From: Termitomyces sp. T153
Taxonomy: Eukaryota > Basidiomycota > Agaricomycetes > Agaricales > Lyophyllaceae
Length of the DNA: 64,000 nt
Assembly: GCA_018296165.2 (NCBI GenBank)
Contig: JACKQL020000068.1
Coordinates: 62,001 to 126,000 of the forward strand
Direction of reading: 5' to 3'
Shown: piece after piece, positions 1 to 11,518 of the stretch
Layout of the letters: each line of letters opens with the position of its first letter
How positions within the stretch are numbered: the stretch's first letter is position 1
Made by a program: the position numbers and the translations under genes
Notes under the pieces: model-generated
The model's input: the letters and a program-made list of their open reading frames with translations, nothing else
Database searches by the model: none
Told to the model about the DNA's origin: nothing

Positions 1-357
1 ATACATACATCAGATGAGAACGCCTTCATCTGTGTCTCATCTCCTGTTCGCGATACGCTGGGTCCATAAGACACGCTGAATTTGGTCAGAGAATATTACG
101 TACATTCGGAGTAGAATCAACAAATTTAACACACTGAGAAGCACTACACGAGGCCGTAATGGCTCTCTTCGTCCCAGAATCAAGCGAGGAAGGTGTCGAG
201 ATACGTAAAAGGAAGGCATGCACCACTCGCTCAACTAACACATGCCAGTGGTTTCCGGCATAGAGCACTGGTAGGGCTGAACCTTAGAAGTTAGAGGGAT
301 TGAACATTCGTATGATTTTTCCCAGGTGACGTCACGTTGCTTTCCAAATGTCATTGA

Positions 358-856
358 ATGGGTTTCCCGACGACCGGCGCCCAAGTCGAACTCGAAAACA
401 CTTATCAAACGTCGACGCCGCCCTCGCCTCGATCCATCCGCACTGGAAGCGCAATCTCCATGCTTTGTGCGAACTTACCAGCCGCCGTATTCCTGCACAT
501 GCTCGTGACATTCCTCATCCTCACCTCCGCGCTCATCATCGTGCCCGAGACAATCCTGACGCTGCACGAGACCTCCATGGTCGCGCGGTTTGGCGCGGAG
601 ACACTATCGGTCGCACTGTTTATAATCAAGTATGTAGCGAGGTCTATTGCATGTAACGGGACCTTGCATTGTACCGTACAACCATAGGCTGCAGCGAAAT
701 CACCCCGCGCTCCTTCCTCGGCCGCCTTTTCCCCCTCCCCCTCCTCGTTTTAGGCTCCTCATGATGCTGATTACACAATCCCCGGACCCGGGTTTGGGAG
801 CAGGTGACAAAAGCGCGACAGGTCATTCTGCTCTATTCTCAGTCGTTTCACTGTAA
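358..856 (+). CDS. Small hypothetical membrane protein, two exons
   Basis: I do not recognise this gene. Two exons, 358-629 and 688-856, are joined by an intron with a GTATGT donor and a CATAG acceptor. The splice keeps the frame and gives 146 residues. The first exon starts at an ATG and holds one strongly hydrophobic stretch (around residues 40-62, LPAAVFLHMLVTFLILTSAL) followed by an acidic/amphipathic segment. The second exon is proline-rich (a PPFPPPPP tract) and ends in TAA. A TTTTCCCAG just upstream at about 316-325 could be an acceptor for an earlier exon, so the start is uncertain. An overlapping frame starting at 348 is Arg/His-rich and looks like a shadow. It could equally be a chance open frame in GC-rich DNA. 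Confidence 0.35.
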
Positions 857-1161
857 GCTATAACCCCATCCTCTCCTCTCTGAGAACGAACACAAAGCTG
901 CATTAGACATGTACCCCACTGACTACATACCCACGCACCACATACGCATTGCACACCGCATCTAGATCAAAACTTTAACTCTAACATAGTATACATACGC
1001 ATGATGACCGCATCAATGTTCTTCATGGGACCCGTGCCGCGATCCGGTGGAAGTAATTCTGGATAGTTACTTCCACCTTGACAGTTCTGCAAGGTGGAAA
1101 CCGTGGGTGGTTACTACATTTCTTGTTCCAAAACTTACTGCCCCCATCAAGGACTCATAAC
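857..1161. other. Intergenic stretch upstream of the F-box gene
   Basis: No coding or RNA feature is seen. The stretch includes an imperfect inverted sequence around 1040-1075 (GGAAGTAATT..AGTTACTTCC) that could form a small hairpin in the presumed F-box promoter or 5' leader. Confidence 0.4.
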
Positions 1162-2757
1162 ATGGCTTATATAAATGCGGACATAGATGGGTACAAAAGT
1201 AACAAGGAAGACAACGATCTCCTTACATTGGATTCTTCCCTTAGACCCATTGAACGTGTTCCCACAGAGGTTTTGCGATATATTTTCCTCATTTTACACC
1301 GAGAAGCGAGAAAAGAGCTGTCGGAAGGAGATGCAATAGAGCCGGAGTCTTTCGAGTGGAATATGGTACCTGACATGTCCAAAGTGCCTTGGCTTTTGGG
1401 GAGGGTATGCTCACACTGGCGCCACATAGTTCGTGCCATGCCTACCGTCTGGTTCCCTACCCGCGTCTGGCTTTCAGACTCTCAAAGGACAAAGTATTCC
1501 AAACACACGATCCAACATGCCGTCACGACCCTTCCTGACTGTGCCAAACTTATCGTTCATTATTACGTGCTCAATGCAGTTGAGAATTCAATGGCGGAGG
1601 TATTGAAGTCTCATCTCCACCGTATAGATGAGTTCTCAATTCACTCGCCGATTGAACATTGGGAATCATTTCTGAGCGTTATTCCACCCCTATCCCTCTC
1701 CCGAATTACCTCCCTTTCATGCTTCGTTTATCCCGCTGGTGGTACTTCACATAAATTGGAAACACCCTTCGGTCTTAAGCAGTATCTGTTCGGAGAAGAT
1801 TCGCAATTGTATACACTTGAGATCGATAGCTCGATCTATGAGTTTTTCAAGACGGGCATCCCATGGTATCGATTGACCAATTTGAAGTTAATTCAATCCT
1901 ACCCTGTTTCTGATGAAACTATCTCGGCGTATCGTGGGCACTGTCTTTTTGGGTCAATATCCAGATTGACAGATTTGACGCTTGGTTTGGATCAAAACAT
2001 GCTGCAACTGGTATTGTCTTTCGATATTCCCTGGCCCCAACTCCTCCGTTTAGCTATCACTGTGCGCACGCGAGACTCTGTTCTCCTTGTGTTATCCAAG
2101 TTGAAACGGTGTTTTTCTCTCGTTGAAATTTCCTTGTGTCTTCCTTCTCATGCCGAAATTGAGCACAGTCCCATTGATATGCCCTCGATCAAGTCGTTCA
2201 GTCTCCAAGGTCGCCTTTCCCGCTTTTTTCTACTCTCGCACGGAATTTGGGATACTATTTCGGACCTATACTTAGGTCTTCCTTCCAATGCTGATAATGT
2301 GGAGGAATTGTACAACGTACTCTCACGTTGTCAACACCTTCGGCGCCTGCGCATCGGCGGAGTCATTCAGCCTGTTCAGAAGATATGGTCGCCGTCAGGC
2401 CGTGTAGTATTACCACATCTCAAGACCATGGAGCTTCGAAGGGCATACAGTGCTTGGATTTTTGATTCATTTGTTACTCCCTCCCTTCTTTCGTTGCGAA
2501 TCGATGCGAACGGACACCCGTCATACGGTCTCAATACGGTCGTAGACTTCATCAGCTATTCCAGATGCCAACTCAATTTATTCTGTCTGAATTATCGTTC
2601 CGAAGGATCAGAAGATGTACAACTAAGAAACCTCCTTCAAAAATTATCGACAGCCAGTTACGTGGAGTTGATTAGCTTTAAATTTAACAAGGACATTCTC
2701 GATGACATTTCCCAGGGAGTTCTCCTTCCACGGATCGAAACACTTCACATCAAATAG
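1162..2757 (+). CDS. F-box domain protein with leucine-rich C-terminal region
   Basis: An uninterrupted 531-residue protein. I start it at the ATG at 1162; the open frame runs further upstream, but only with non-ATG codons. Residues about 30-100 form an F-box of the agaricomycete type: IERVPTEVLRYIF, then LLGRVCSHWRHIVRAMPTVW. The rest is rich in evenly spaced leucines (for example around LRRLRIGGVIQ and LKTMELRRA), as in leucine-rich substrate-binding regions. Family knowledge: F-box proteins recruit substrates to SCF ubiquitin ligases through Skp1. Such genes are strongly expanded in mushrooms and the substrate here cannot be told. There is no intron in the model and no frameshift or stop. 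The convergent transporter gene ends only about 70 bp downstream on the other strand, so the 3' ends may overlap. Confidence 0.85.
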   Translation: MAYINADIDGYKSNKEDNDLLTLDSSLRPIERVPTEVLRYIFLILHREARKELSEGDAIEPESFEWNMVPDMSKVPWLLGRVCSHWRHIVRAMPTVWFPTRVWLSDSQRTKYSKHTIQHAVTTLPDCAKLIVHYYVLNAVENSMAEVLKSHLHRIDEFSIHSPIEHWESFLSVIPPLSLSRITSLSCFVYPAGGTSHKLETPFGLKQYLFGEDSQLYTLEIDSSIYEFFKTGIPWYRLTNLKLIQSYPVSDETISAYRGHCLFGSISRLTDLTLGLDQNMLQLVLSFDIPWPQLLRLAITVRTRDSVLLVLSKLKRCFSLVEISLCLPSHAEIEHSPIDMPSIKSFSLQGRLSRFFLLSHGIWDTISDLYLGLPSNADNVEELYNVLSRCQHLRRLRIGGVIQPVQKIWSPSGRVVLPHLKTMELRRAYSAWIFDSFVTPSLLSLRIDANGHPSYGLNTVVDFISYSRCQLNLFCLNYRSEGSEDVQLRNLLQKLSTASYVELISFKFNKDILDDISQGVLLPRIETLHIK

Positions 2758-2829
2758 CCCGCGTATTCCTGATCCTGGAGAGATTGATATTATGCAGATT
2801 ATGTATCCAGTTATGATTGTACATGTACA

Positions 2830-4732
2830 TTACAGGCTATATAGAAACCACGCAGAACGATCGCCAAGTCCTGGATCTTCATCTTCGCGAGACATCTTAG
2901 TCCGAATCATTGCCTTCTTTTTGTTCTGAGAGGACAGGTACAGAATGTTCATCACAGAAAATGCGATCATGAGTATAGAGAAAATAAGAAGCGTTAGCGT
3001 GGCTTTTGTGTAGAGAGGGGCTGGAGAAAGCGTCCCGAGGAGCCATGTTGCAAGAATTCCCCCAGAGTTCGTCATTATAAATCCGATCGCGATGGCAGTG
3101 GCTCGTCGGGTATAGGGTGCGGTGTTGTTTGCGTTCCATGTAGAGAGTGCGGGCGCGCCATTGTACGCGCCGGTTATACTCATGAATAGACTGCCATACT
3201 TGACGTGAGGGGATTGAGATGCTATGAGACGTGAAGATGGAATGTACGTGCTATAAGATATGGTTTGACGCACCGTAGAACATGGCAAATCCTATCGTGG
3301 CAAGGACACCAGAGAATATGGTGACGATACCTCGGGCACCGTAGCGATCAGAAAGGTAGGATACAATGATCGAGACTGATTTGAATATCAGTGGATAAGC
3401 AACGTGAACCTACGAACAGTTCCACCCACCAACAAAAGCTGTAGCGAAAGGTGGCACACTGTACAGTTGAGCGTCTACGGTCGTATATCCCAGACCAGAT
3501 AAGATGGAAGGCGTGAAGCTGTGGAAAACAGTTAACATATGTTCAGCTAATTATCAAAAGGACAAAGATGACGTACTAGCCAAGAGCATAGATGAGAGTA
3601 CCTGAAAGTCATGCTGTTAAGAAACGAATAGAAAAAATTAAGTAAAACCTCACCATCAAAGAAGAAAGCCACAGCTATCATCCATACATGAGGAAGGGTG
3701 AGCGTCTGCCAAATTTCGCGCCAGCTGAACTTATCTGCCTCGTCATCGAGTCCGGTGGCACCTGTCTCACGCAGCCGAGCAACCACGTACTCCTTCTCTT
3801 CCTCATTCAGGAAGCGGGCCCGCGGAGGGGAATGCGGGAGGGTGAAGAACGAAGAGAGGCCGAATAAGACGGTGAAGAGCCCTTCGAGAATGAATATCCA
3901 GGCCCATCCGGGGCGGTTCCCCACACCATCCATGTGAATGATGCCGTAGGCGAGAAGGCCGGAGAAGGCGCCTGAGAGAGAGGCGGTAGAGAAGAATGCA
4001 GATATCCTGGAGGATTGAATTAGAAGGCAGCGATGCGCAGAGATGTAGACGAACCGTGATTGGAGTTGTCGTCGTGGATACCAGAAGGAGAGATATAAGA
4101 CAAGGCCTGGGAATACGCCGCCTGGGTGAAATTATAAGATGGGGAACGAATGGTTAAACATGGCTAGAATTGTACCTTCACAGAGACCAAGGAAGAATCG
4201 GCACGCCAACAAACCGTGGTATGTTTTGACAACGCCTGGGAGTATCGTCAGAGACCACTCTCGCGTTTAATATTGTCACAACAAAACCTTGTAAAGTCGT
4301 AATAACACCCCATAATGTCAGCATCGTAGGTAGGAGGAGATTCGGACCGACAGCCTAGTCTATGTTGGAAATATCCTGATGTGGATCAGAAAATCGAGAT
4401 GTACCTTCAACACCAGATTCGAAGGAAGTTCCGCGACGATGTATGGAACATAGGTTACGGTAAGCGCAACACTGTACTCGTAATTGTTCATCTTGAGGTC
4501 AGTCTGTAAGCCTGCAACTCGAGCGTTGCCAAGATTGGTCCGGTCCTAGGCACTACATCATGAGTAGCGTGAAACTGATCAAGAAGGCCTGAGTCACCAG
4601 AAACGATAGCAGATAGAACATTGCCACCACTGGAAGAACAACGATATCCACCTTCTTCCATATTTTATCCAATTTTGGGTTTAACGGCGCCTCGATGAAA
4701 CCAATGCTTAGGGCTTTCTCTTTATCTGTCAT
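2830..4732 (-). CDS. MFS transporter, anion:cation symporter (Dal5/allantoate permease-like) family
   Basis: I assembled ten exons on the minus strand: 4732-4598, 4545-4405, 4354-4288, 4235-4176, 4121-4055, 4006-3654, 3601-3577, 3518-3430, 3375-3274 and 3221-2830. They give an open frame of 476 residues with every junction in phase. Family signatures in order are a cytoplasmic N-terminus, LLSFLDRTNLGNARV after TM1, YHGLLACRFFLGLCEGG, the long RPGWAWIFILEGLFTV segment, the central acidic loop (NEEEKEYVV), LSDRYGARG, YGSLFMSITGAYNGAPALS, and the typical tail LGDRSAWF near the C-terminus. This family carries small organic anions such as nicotinate, pantothenate, allantoate or ureides by proton symport at the plasma membrane. 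The substrate cannot be predicted here. The length fits the family and I see no lesion. One exon is only 25 bp, so automated models may miss it. Confidence 0.9.
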
Positions 4733-5829
4733 AGCGAATGCGATAAGTCAAGTACGGTTTCAAGAGAGCCGGAGGAAACAACTTACAGAATATCCTACAT
4801 ATATATAAACGTTAATATATGTGCTCCACGTGAAATGATGGCGGCTAATGGAACCGAGGACTACGCGGTATTGGTGGGCCGGGCGACCATGTATGTGTGC
4901 ATGTGACCTCGAGCGCAAAGATCTCGTTGGATTTGTACTTCAGGAAGGGCTCGAGCCTTTCGAAGCACGCGGTTTGGTCACAATCAACTCAGTTTGAAAA
5001 AAAAAAAAAACTGTTTAGAGTGACTCAGAGCAGCCTGAGCAGGTCCATGAGGAGAGCTATAAGGGGCTTCGGCCGAAAACAGCGGGTCCTATCCCGAAAT
5101 TTTATACAGGCGCGCTTAGGACGGCCAGGGAGAAAGTTGGGCCGATAATTTGCAAGACTGAAATCATCTGTGGGCCAACCATGCAAACAGAAAAGAGAGC
5201 AAATAAAACAGGAAGGAATTTGGAGGACCGTGGACAAATTTGCAGATCTTCCCGCGCTGGTCACTTCCACAGATTTAGAACAATCTTATCTTCTTACACT
5301 ACCGCATCGATGATCTCTTAGCGGTCTTAGCGTACTATTCAAGCACTTCCAAAATATTTACCTGCAGGTGCGTCCGCCCGTCCTCTGACTCTGTTCGGTC
5401 AATTTCGGGGCTTATCCGTACTACTTTGTACGCCCTAGGCTACTAACGCTACTTGGCATGAGTTTTCCGATTTAACAAACTTTGCATTTCGTCGTGAGAG
5501 TAAAGTAAAAAATTAAATCCGTTCTGTATGTAGCTTAAGATACAAAGTTCATTTGAATTGCATAATTAATACAGAATTAAGAAACTCCGACATAATGGCT
5601 GACAACTAAGTGCAAGTCTTCTGGCAGGATCGTATTGATCTTTAACGACAAGAACATGTTTTGTCCTCACCGGAAATTGAAAACGCGACCACGTCGCGTC
5701 GTGTCACATGACAGGTACAACTTGTGCGATCTGAATCTAATTGAACAATGGTAGTAAAATTGACCCATAGCCAGCACGTCGGACGCGCTTTCGGACGCTA
5801 TATACTTCTTCTTGTGCAGCTTCTCGCAT
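4733..5829. other. Intergenic region with no recognised gene
   Basis: This stretch includes the presumed transporter promoter and a 13-base A run at about 4998. Short open frames at 4897-5148 (+) and 5025-5270 (-) show no domain or consistent composition. I see nothing I can support. Confidence 0.4.
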
Positions 5830-8260
5830 GACAATGTATGCCGACGACTTCACAGATCAAGAATTCAAATGGAAGGAAATTTTAGTCTCCCCCACCCGTC
5901 TAGGTTTGCCTATGCATTGATGCTGGAACCAGGAGACCTCTCGCGCTGGGTACACTTCGGCTGATGTTCTCCGGGCCCTTAGAGACGCACGTAAAGTTAG
6001 CTATAAAGCAGTGGATGGTACAGACATTCATACATTGGGGTCGTTAATGCTGGAGTGATCGAGGCCTTGTATCAAAACATCGTACGATGTTTATACAATG
6101 TTGCCTCCAATCTTCCACTTCAATTGAGGGAGAATGTGAAGAAAGAAAGTGTGTTTTTTTCTGTTTCCTTGTTGGTCATACTCATCTTAGTGTTATGCAC
6201 TGAGAGTACTTTGGAGCGCCCAGGATCCGCCTACATCGACTGATAGAAAAGTAGCCAGCATGTTGGAAAGGTGGTGGGGGAAGATGATGGATCGTGTGAG
6301 TCGACCAGTTTGTTTTTGCACCAGCCACGAACAATGCGTATATTCTAGATCTGGATCAACCCCGAAAAAACTTTGATTGCGGAAGAATTACACGTCGAAG
6401 AGCGCGTTGCACTTGCAGACATTATATCCAACATTATCAAACTCGATCCAACGTTCGTTGAATACACCCAAGTCCCCTTACCGTCTTGCTTATATTGATA
6501 CCCAGCGCACTCCTCGAGCCTGCCGACCTTACAGTGCAAGTATTTGCTAGGCAGCGAAAATACGTCACTCGAGAAATTGAAATCCAGATATCTTTCGGTT
6601 TCCTTAGCGGACTCGTTAATCCATATGATTTTTCCTTCCAACGAATTTAAAATATCAATAGTCTCAAAGCTCGGGTTTCCGAGCGTCTCTTTGAGACGTC
6701 AGCAGGCCAAAACACTGCTGGCTGCTTTCACGCAACACACAACGGACATCTATGTCGGGATTTCGTGCATACCTGGAGTCGTTTTTCATTGCATCTCTAA
6801 TCCAGGCGCGTGTCAAGTTCTGACCTCACCAGAACGATTTTTTGTTACACGCCACTTTGGAACATCTTTTTCCGCTTGCCCCGAAAATCAAGAAAGGTTG
6901 GTAGAAAGCTGAGTCCGGACAAAACTGATGAACAGGAGAAAGGTTCTAGAGGGCACGTTGTACAAAACATAGTCCGTTTCTCGGCGAACATGATGCACTA
7001 TGTCATCTTCCTAGATCGGTATTTCCCTGAACCGCTCGGTCGTATCTAGGCGAATGAGAACCTTTTAGAGGCATTGGAATCAATAATTAGGCCCTTCATT
7101 CAGGAGTGTGGAATGTCAAATTTGTATTCGACGTTGCCTTTGAACGCAAGTAATTCTTATCTTCAACAATGAAACTAGGTCAGATAGCTTCCGCTCTCTT
7201 TGAAGTCTCTCTTGATTGCACGCCTCCTACATTGTCACTTCTTATGTCCCGATTTCAACGTTGATTCCTTTCGGACACTTTATATCACTACAATCTCGAA
7301 AAACAACTAGCCTTGAAGCAATCTGCACCACATCCGTCTGTTTGTTGATCACAGCCACCCGAGAGTGCCGCTTGCAACCAATGGTCGTGGAAGTCTTGGA
7401 CGTTCCTGCAATTCCGTTCATATGACAAAGAGGTAGGATTTTCGAGAAGGGGGTATGAGAAGACAGGCAAAGGGGGAGGTATTGTGCATTTGTGAGCAGG
7501 CAAGATACTGTTCGTAAAAAGTAAGTGATTTGAGCGACTGAAAGACAACGTTCAAAGAGTGTTTTTGATTGAAACAGGGATTCGACAGGTCGCAACTTGA
7601 TATGCGCAGATATGGGCATCACTGCCAGTCAACTATCGAGAGAATGCTGGCCAGGATGAGCTAGAAAGTCCTACGGTGTTTGAAGGGTTACAATCCGTTG
7701 TACCAATCAATGCCTCATCATGCAAGAGGACTCTGGCAGGTTCTGGTCTGGAAAAGCTCAATAAAGTGGGCTATTGGGCCGTGGCACGGCGGATCAATGC
7801 AAATATGGTATATACACTGAGAAAATTCGACATACGTATCCGCGATCCGATACCGAATCAGCAGTCGTCGAAGGCATATATTGACTGCCTAACCGGGAGA
7901 AGGGCTTGCTACGTACCAGAACCTTACTTAGAGGGAGAACCGTAGTGGACAAGCTCTAGATCATCATTAAGAATGGCATAGCATTGACAAGCAAGTGGCT
8001 TCCCAGCGAAAAATTGAGCAGGAACGAATACCGATGAATGAATCGGCGCTGTCCGTCGGAAGCAAAATTGAGTTTGATGACCCTCCAAATGCATTCAATG
8101 GACGATCGACGTACGCCAAGGTCCTGTATAATCTCGAAGTCAACTTCTATATTAGACGTCACTATACTGTGCATGCAGTCTAAGTATATAGGTATGGGTA
8201 TGCTACGTGGAATAAGTAATGGATATATATGAATAAATAAATGTTCTGTTGAAGTGTAAC
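5830..8260 (+). pseudogene. Decayed, unidentified coding region
   Basis: Several short plus-strand stretches look protein-like but do not join into an intact gene. They are about 5840-5920 (TMYADDFTDQEFKWKEIL), 5940-6055 (SADVLRALRDARKVSYKAVD), 6340-6498 (EKTLIAEELHVEERVALADI, then NIIKLDPTFVEYTQVP), 6940-7130 (LLEALESIIRPFIQEC) and 7995-8183 (ESALSVGSKIEFDDPPNAF). Stops and frame changes separate them and I found no clean series of splice sites. I do not recognise the family. It may be a degenerate host gene, a gene with many small exons that I could not resolve, or chance. Composition is like the neighbouring genes, not the CpG-poor repeats. Confidence 0.3.
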
Positions 8261-8294
8261 GTACAGAAAGTGCGCTAGTGAGAGATAACATGGA

Positions 8295-9129
8295 TCACGA
8301 TTTTTTGCCAACTTCAGCTGCCCTGAATCCTTCCATTGCAGTACGTATCGCCTTGGCGCGGCTCACGACGTCCAAAAGCCCCTGCACATGAGTAGGCTTC
8401 CACTCGCTCGGTAATCGTTCGTGACCGATCCATTCACGCATCCATTCTACCGGAACGCCGACGTTCGTCCCCGCATGGGTCTCCCAAACACCGAGGATGA
8501 TGCCCATCTCGCCTCTAGCGATCTCGGCATGCATGTTATCCAGCTGGGGGCACTGCTTCTCTCGCCGGACACGAGCACGCGCGACGTCAGTCGCGTCCAT
8601 CAAGATGCGTTTGTCACCGTATTCCAAACCTTCTCCCTCCTCATCGCCTGTTTTTGCCTCAACAAGAAGCATGTCAACTAATCCACGTTCAATTTCAATG
8701 GGTGCATATTTTTGACCCTTAGGTGTGTCCCTATGCACAAGACTAGCGTCATGCTCGATCCGTCCATGGCGCCCGATTTCATGGAGGTCGACATTTCGTA
8801 TTCTTCGCAAGAGCAAGAAACCGCCAATAGAGAGGAATAGCGCGAGTGGTGTCGAGAGATTATAGCACGCTTTCAGACCACAGGCTAAGTCCCATGGGCT
8901 AAGATTCTTTCCGTCGCGTGCACTAAATCAGCTGCGTTAGTTTTTTTCAAGGCTGAGGACGAACAACATACATGTAACCGTGGTTAGCCATCGTGTTCAG
9001 CGCTGGACATGGTGATCGACTGTCATCTGCCCGTGGAGGGCACCATTCGTAAGTTTTGCCTGTTACTGGGCATGTCGATCCAGCGGTTGCCAATTTATCC
9101 ATAGCAGAATGAAAAGATGGAAAGAACAT
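8295..9129 (-). CDS. Heme-thiolate peroxidase (chloroperoxidase/unspecific peroxygenase family)
   Basis: Two exons, 9129-8972 and 8922-8295, are separated by a GTATGT..TTTAG intron. They give 261 residues in frame. The proximal heme-cysteine motif PCP is at residues 40-42 (SRSPCPALNTMANHGY, Cys41), just before the intron as in many family members. The acid/base motif EHD is at about 109-111 (GRIEHDASL), followed by a typical C-terminal half. Known role of the family: an H2O2-dependent heme enzyme that halogenates or oxygenates organic substrates. The N-terminus (MFFPSFHSAMDKLA) lacks an obvious signal peptide, so the short form may be intracellular, or an upstream exon is missing. The hydrophobic run LALFLSIGGFLLL is part of the normal fold rather than a clear membrane anchor. 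No lesions were seen. Confidence 0.88.
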
Positions 9130-10160
9130 GATATAAGTGGTGGAGGTTAGCTGGAATGAACTTGCATACTCACCTCCAGAACCCTGCTATTTAACCAATT
9201 TCCGACAAGATAAAGATAAGTCAGGGGTAAGCGCATGGGCACTGCTCAATCAGGGAAGAAACATCAGTTTCATGGGCGCTAACAAGCAGTGCCTGATGTG
9301 ATTGTTAGAATGTGTAGCCGTTTCGTACCGAGTACCTGATCCAGTAACGCCACTGGCTACTGACTCATTCAGGAATCAACTAGTGTCCGACATTCAGCGT
9401 CGGACGCTGACTGTAAGGACATCGACAACGAAAGGCCGATGACTCAGACGGGAGCAGAACCACGCCGGGCGCGTGGGTAACGAACCAAGTTACCGGATCA
9501 CGGTCCGCAGACCTTCCTCTCATGGGTTCATTCTTCTCTGTTCTCTGTCGCCACATGCAGGTATAGGAAGGGTGCTCGGAGCGTTCGTGCATAGTCTTTT
9601 CCTTTCCCTGGCGTTGCCATCAATCGCGGGGAACGTGCCTCATGTCTTGCTATCAACGGGGAATTTACTGCACCGCTCTGTGGGACCGTTTCAGCTACAG
9701 ACCCTGTCACCGATGGTGTTCGCCTCTAATTTGGGTGTTTCATCCTTATCGAATGTGACCCTGTTGATTTCACGTATTGAAGGATTTTTGCACTGCACGA
9801 GATTCAATAAGCCATAACTAAATGATGCCGAAAGATCTTTGCACTGCACGAGGGTCAATCAATTATAATTAAAGATCCCAAAGGTAAATTTAGACGTTTC
9901 ATGAGGATGTAATATGATCCACTATTATTAATCCTGACTATTGATTTCTGTCGATTCGTCTCTCCTGTCGATTCGTCTCTGTTGAACTGCTACTGTCCGT
10001 CATCGCATATGTGCAGCATACCTATTCAGGGGCGGGGAAGCAGCAGGAATTGAGGTTGGCAGGAATACACCGGGTATATCGGAAGCTTGGACCCATCCCT
10101 TCAAGGCAGGAGTTTAGTTGACAGAATCATAAGGCTCACACACAAATCACACATCGTCTA
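9130..10160. other. Intergenic region with short direct repeats
   Basis: No gene is supported. Two small duplications are visible: GCACTGCACGAG followed by TCAAT at about 9789 and again at about 9840, and the unit CTGTCGATTCGTCTCT twice at about 9950-9985. The open frame at 9473-9817 (+) has no recognisable features. Confidence 0.4.
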
Positions 10161-10800
10161 TTATTGTGACTTGTGTTTCGCGGCGGAAAAACAGTTCGAT
10201 GTTCGTTCAAGACCGAAGTCGTCTATGTAGCTGAAGATATGTCGATGAGTATCAATACAGTATTCGTGCTTTCTATTCGTATCCTTCTTGTGACGTGAAC
10301 CCGTGTTTGCTGTTTGAAGAATCGTCCATAGAACATTGGTCTCACACGAACAGCATTCAACTGACGTCGGATCTTTTCGGGCTTGACCTGAAATTATCGC
10401 TGAACATTCCCACCGTTTAGTGTAATCAAATTTGGACCATCCGCATTCCCTCCCACAGACCTGGTACACCACCCGTGAGTGTAGCTAAGTCATTTCTGGA
10501 ACTTTCTCACCGTGGATGGTCTCCGACCACACTGCGCCTTTATCGCTAAGGTCTCGCATTGGGTGTCAGTGATACCACCAATGCACGAGGGCACCTTTTG
10601 AATATCTGTGGCTGCGACAGGAGACAATGATGTATTCAAAAGAACGTCCGTGAAATCGGGTGTGTAACAGGCTGTATCGCCATCCTCTCCTGATGTTTGT
10701 GTTAGTATGATGGACAGACGACCGATCGAATTATAGTCTTCGAGACAAGGACAGCATTTGGAATTCCACATCCATACCGTTCCTATGCAATGGAACGATA
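10161..10800 (-). CDS. Possible small cysteine-containing protein, tentative two-exon model
   Basis: Two minus-strand open frames (ending at 10490 and at 10161) can be joined by a well-formed small intron, GTGAGA..ACCAG, which preserves the frame (..RPST to VCGRECGW..). The merged product has about 14 cysteines, including CGREC and ECCSC. The first frame has no ATG at its start; the first in-frame ATG is in VWMWNSKCC. I do not recognise the protein and see no signal peptide from that start. The intron fit and the cysteine spacing are the only support. Confidence 0.22.
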
Positions 10801-11166
10801 AGTGATCAAATAATGCGACGGCTTTTAACTGTTGACGCCTGGATAACAAGTTCGAGCAAAATTCCAGTACTCAAGTGGTGACCAGAAAACCAAAGGCCTA
10901 GAGCGCCTCTAGCAGGTTCGGAATTTTGAAGAATGTGGATCATTGGACAAGAATCTGAGGAGAATCAATCAAGGAGTTGATGCACTTCGCATGTTTCCCA
11001 TTCAGATATCAACTGGAAAATTCATACTGATCATCAACCATGACAGCAAGGATTTTTTGTCGTCTCCGATCGAGCAGGATCAAGCAGTCGCTTCGCCAAG
11101 GTGCGTCACGTGACCCCATCCCTCTTTTGCGGTCTACGCATGCCGGACGTCGCCCCCATTCAGGGT

Positions 11167-11210
11167 GTAGTACGAGATAAGCTATTCGGCCTCAGTCTTT
11201 GGAAAAGAAC
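11167..11210 (-). repeat. Partial copia LTR copy with internal deletion
   Basis: The 44 bp GTAGTACGAGATAAG..CGGC plus CTCAGTCTTTGGAAAAGA match two separated blocks inside the adjacent LTR (11211-11518), with the segment between them missing. It abuts the LTR end directly. Confidence 0.6.
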
Positions 11211-11518
11211 TGTTGATTAACCTGTAGTACGAGATAAGTTATCCGGCTGCAGGTTGAGTGAGCTATAGTAAAACTAAGTGACAAAACAAGTGCGTACCCT
11301 CAGTCTTTGGAAAAGAGCTGAGAGACTTCCTAATCGAGCCACTACAGTATACCGCCTGTCCAGCGGTGGCTTAGAGAAACTATACAGCAATGATTGCCGA
11401 TGATCGTAACAGTAAGTAAGAGATTAAGTAAAGAAAATGACAAAGAGAAAATCCGAACTTGAGTAACCAAGAAGTAACCGACGCCACCGCCACGACAAGC
11501 TGAGAGTCTCTTTCAACA
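11211..11518 (-). repeat. Copia 3' LTR (308 bp)
   Basis: On the minus strand this begins TGTTGA immediately after a purine tract (CTGGGGGAG, polypurine tract at about 11519-11527) and ends TCAACA, a perfect 6-bp terminal inverted repeat with TG..CA ends. The copia RNase H frame upstream reads into it, as expected for a 3' LTR. The matching 5' LTR is not in the window. Confidence 0.75.

Noticed and set aside
348..656. 102-codon Arg/His-rich ORF overlapping the 358 start
   Set aside because: Composition is that of an out-of-frame reading of GC-rich coding sequence; the 358 frame has a membrane segment and an in-phase intron.
1078..1161. Extended N-terminus for the F-box protein
   Set aside because: The extension begins at TTG and is unlike family N-termini; the ATG at 1162 fits better.
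8880..8930. Transmembrane anchor in the peroxidase (LALFLSIGGFLLL)
   Set aside because: The same hydrophobic helix follows GLK.CYNLSTPLA in soluble members of this family.
9473..9817. 114-codon plus-strand ORF
   Set aside because: No domain, no ordered hydrophobic or codon pattern, and short tandem duplications lie at its end; probably chance.
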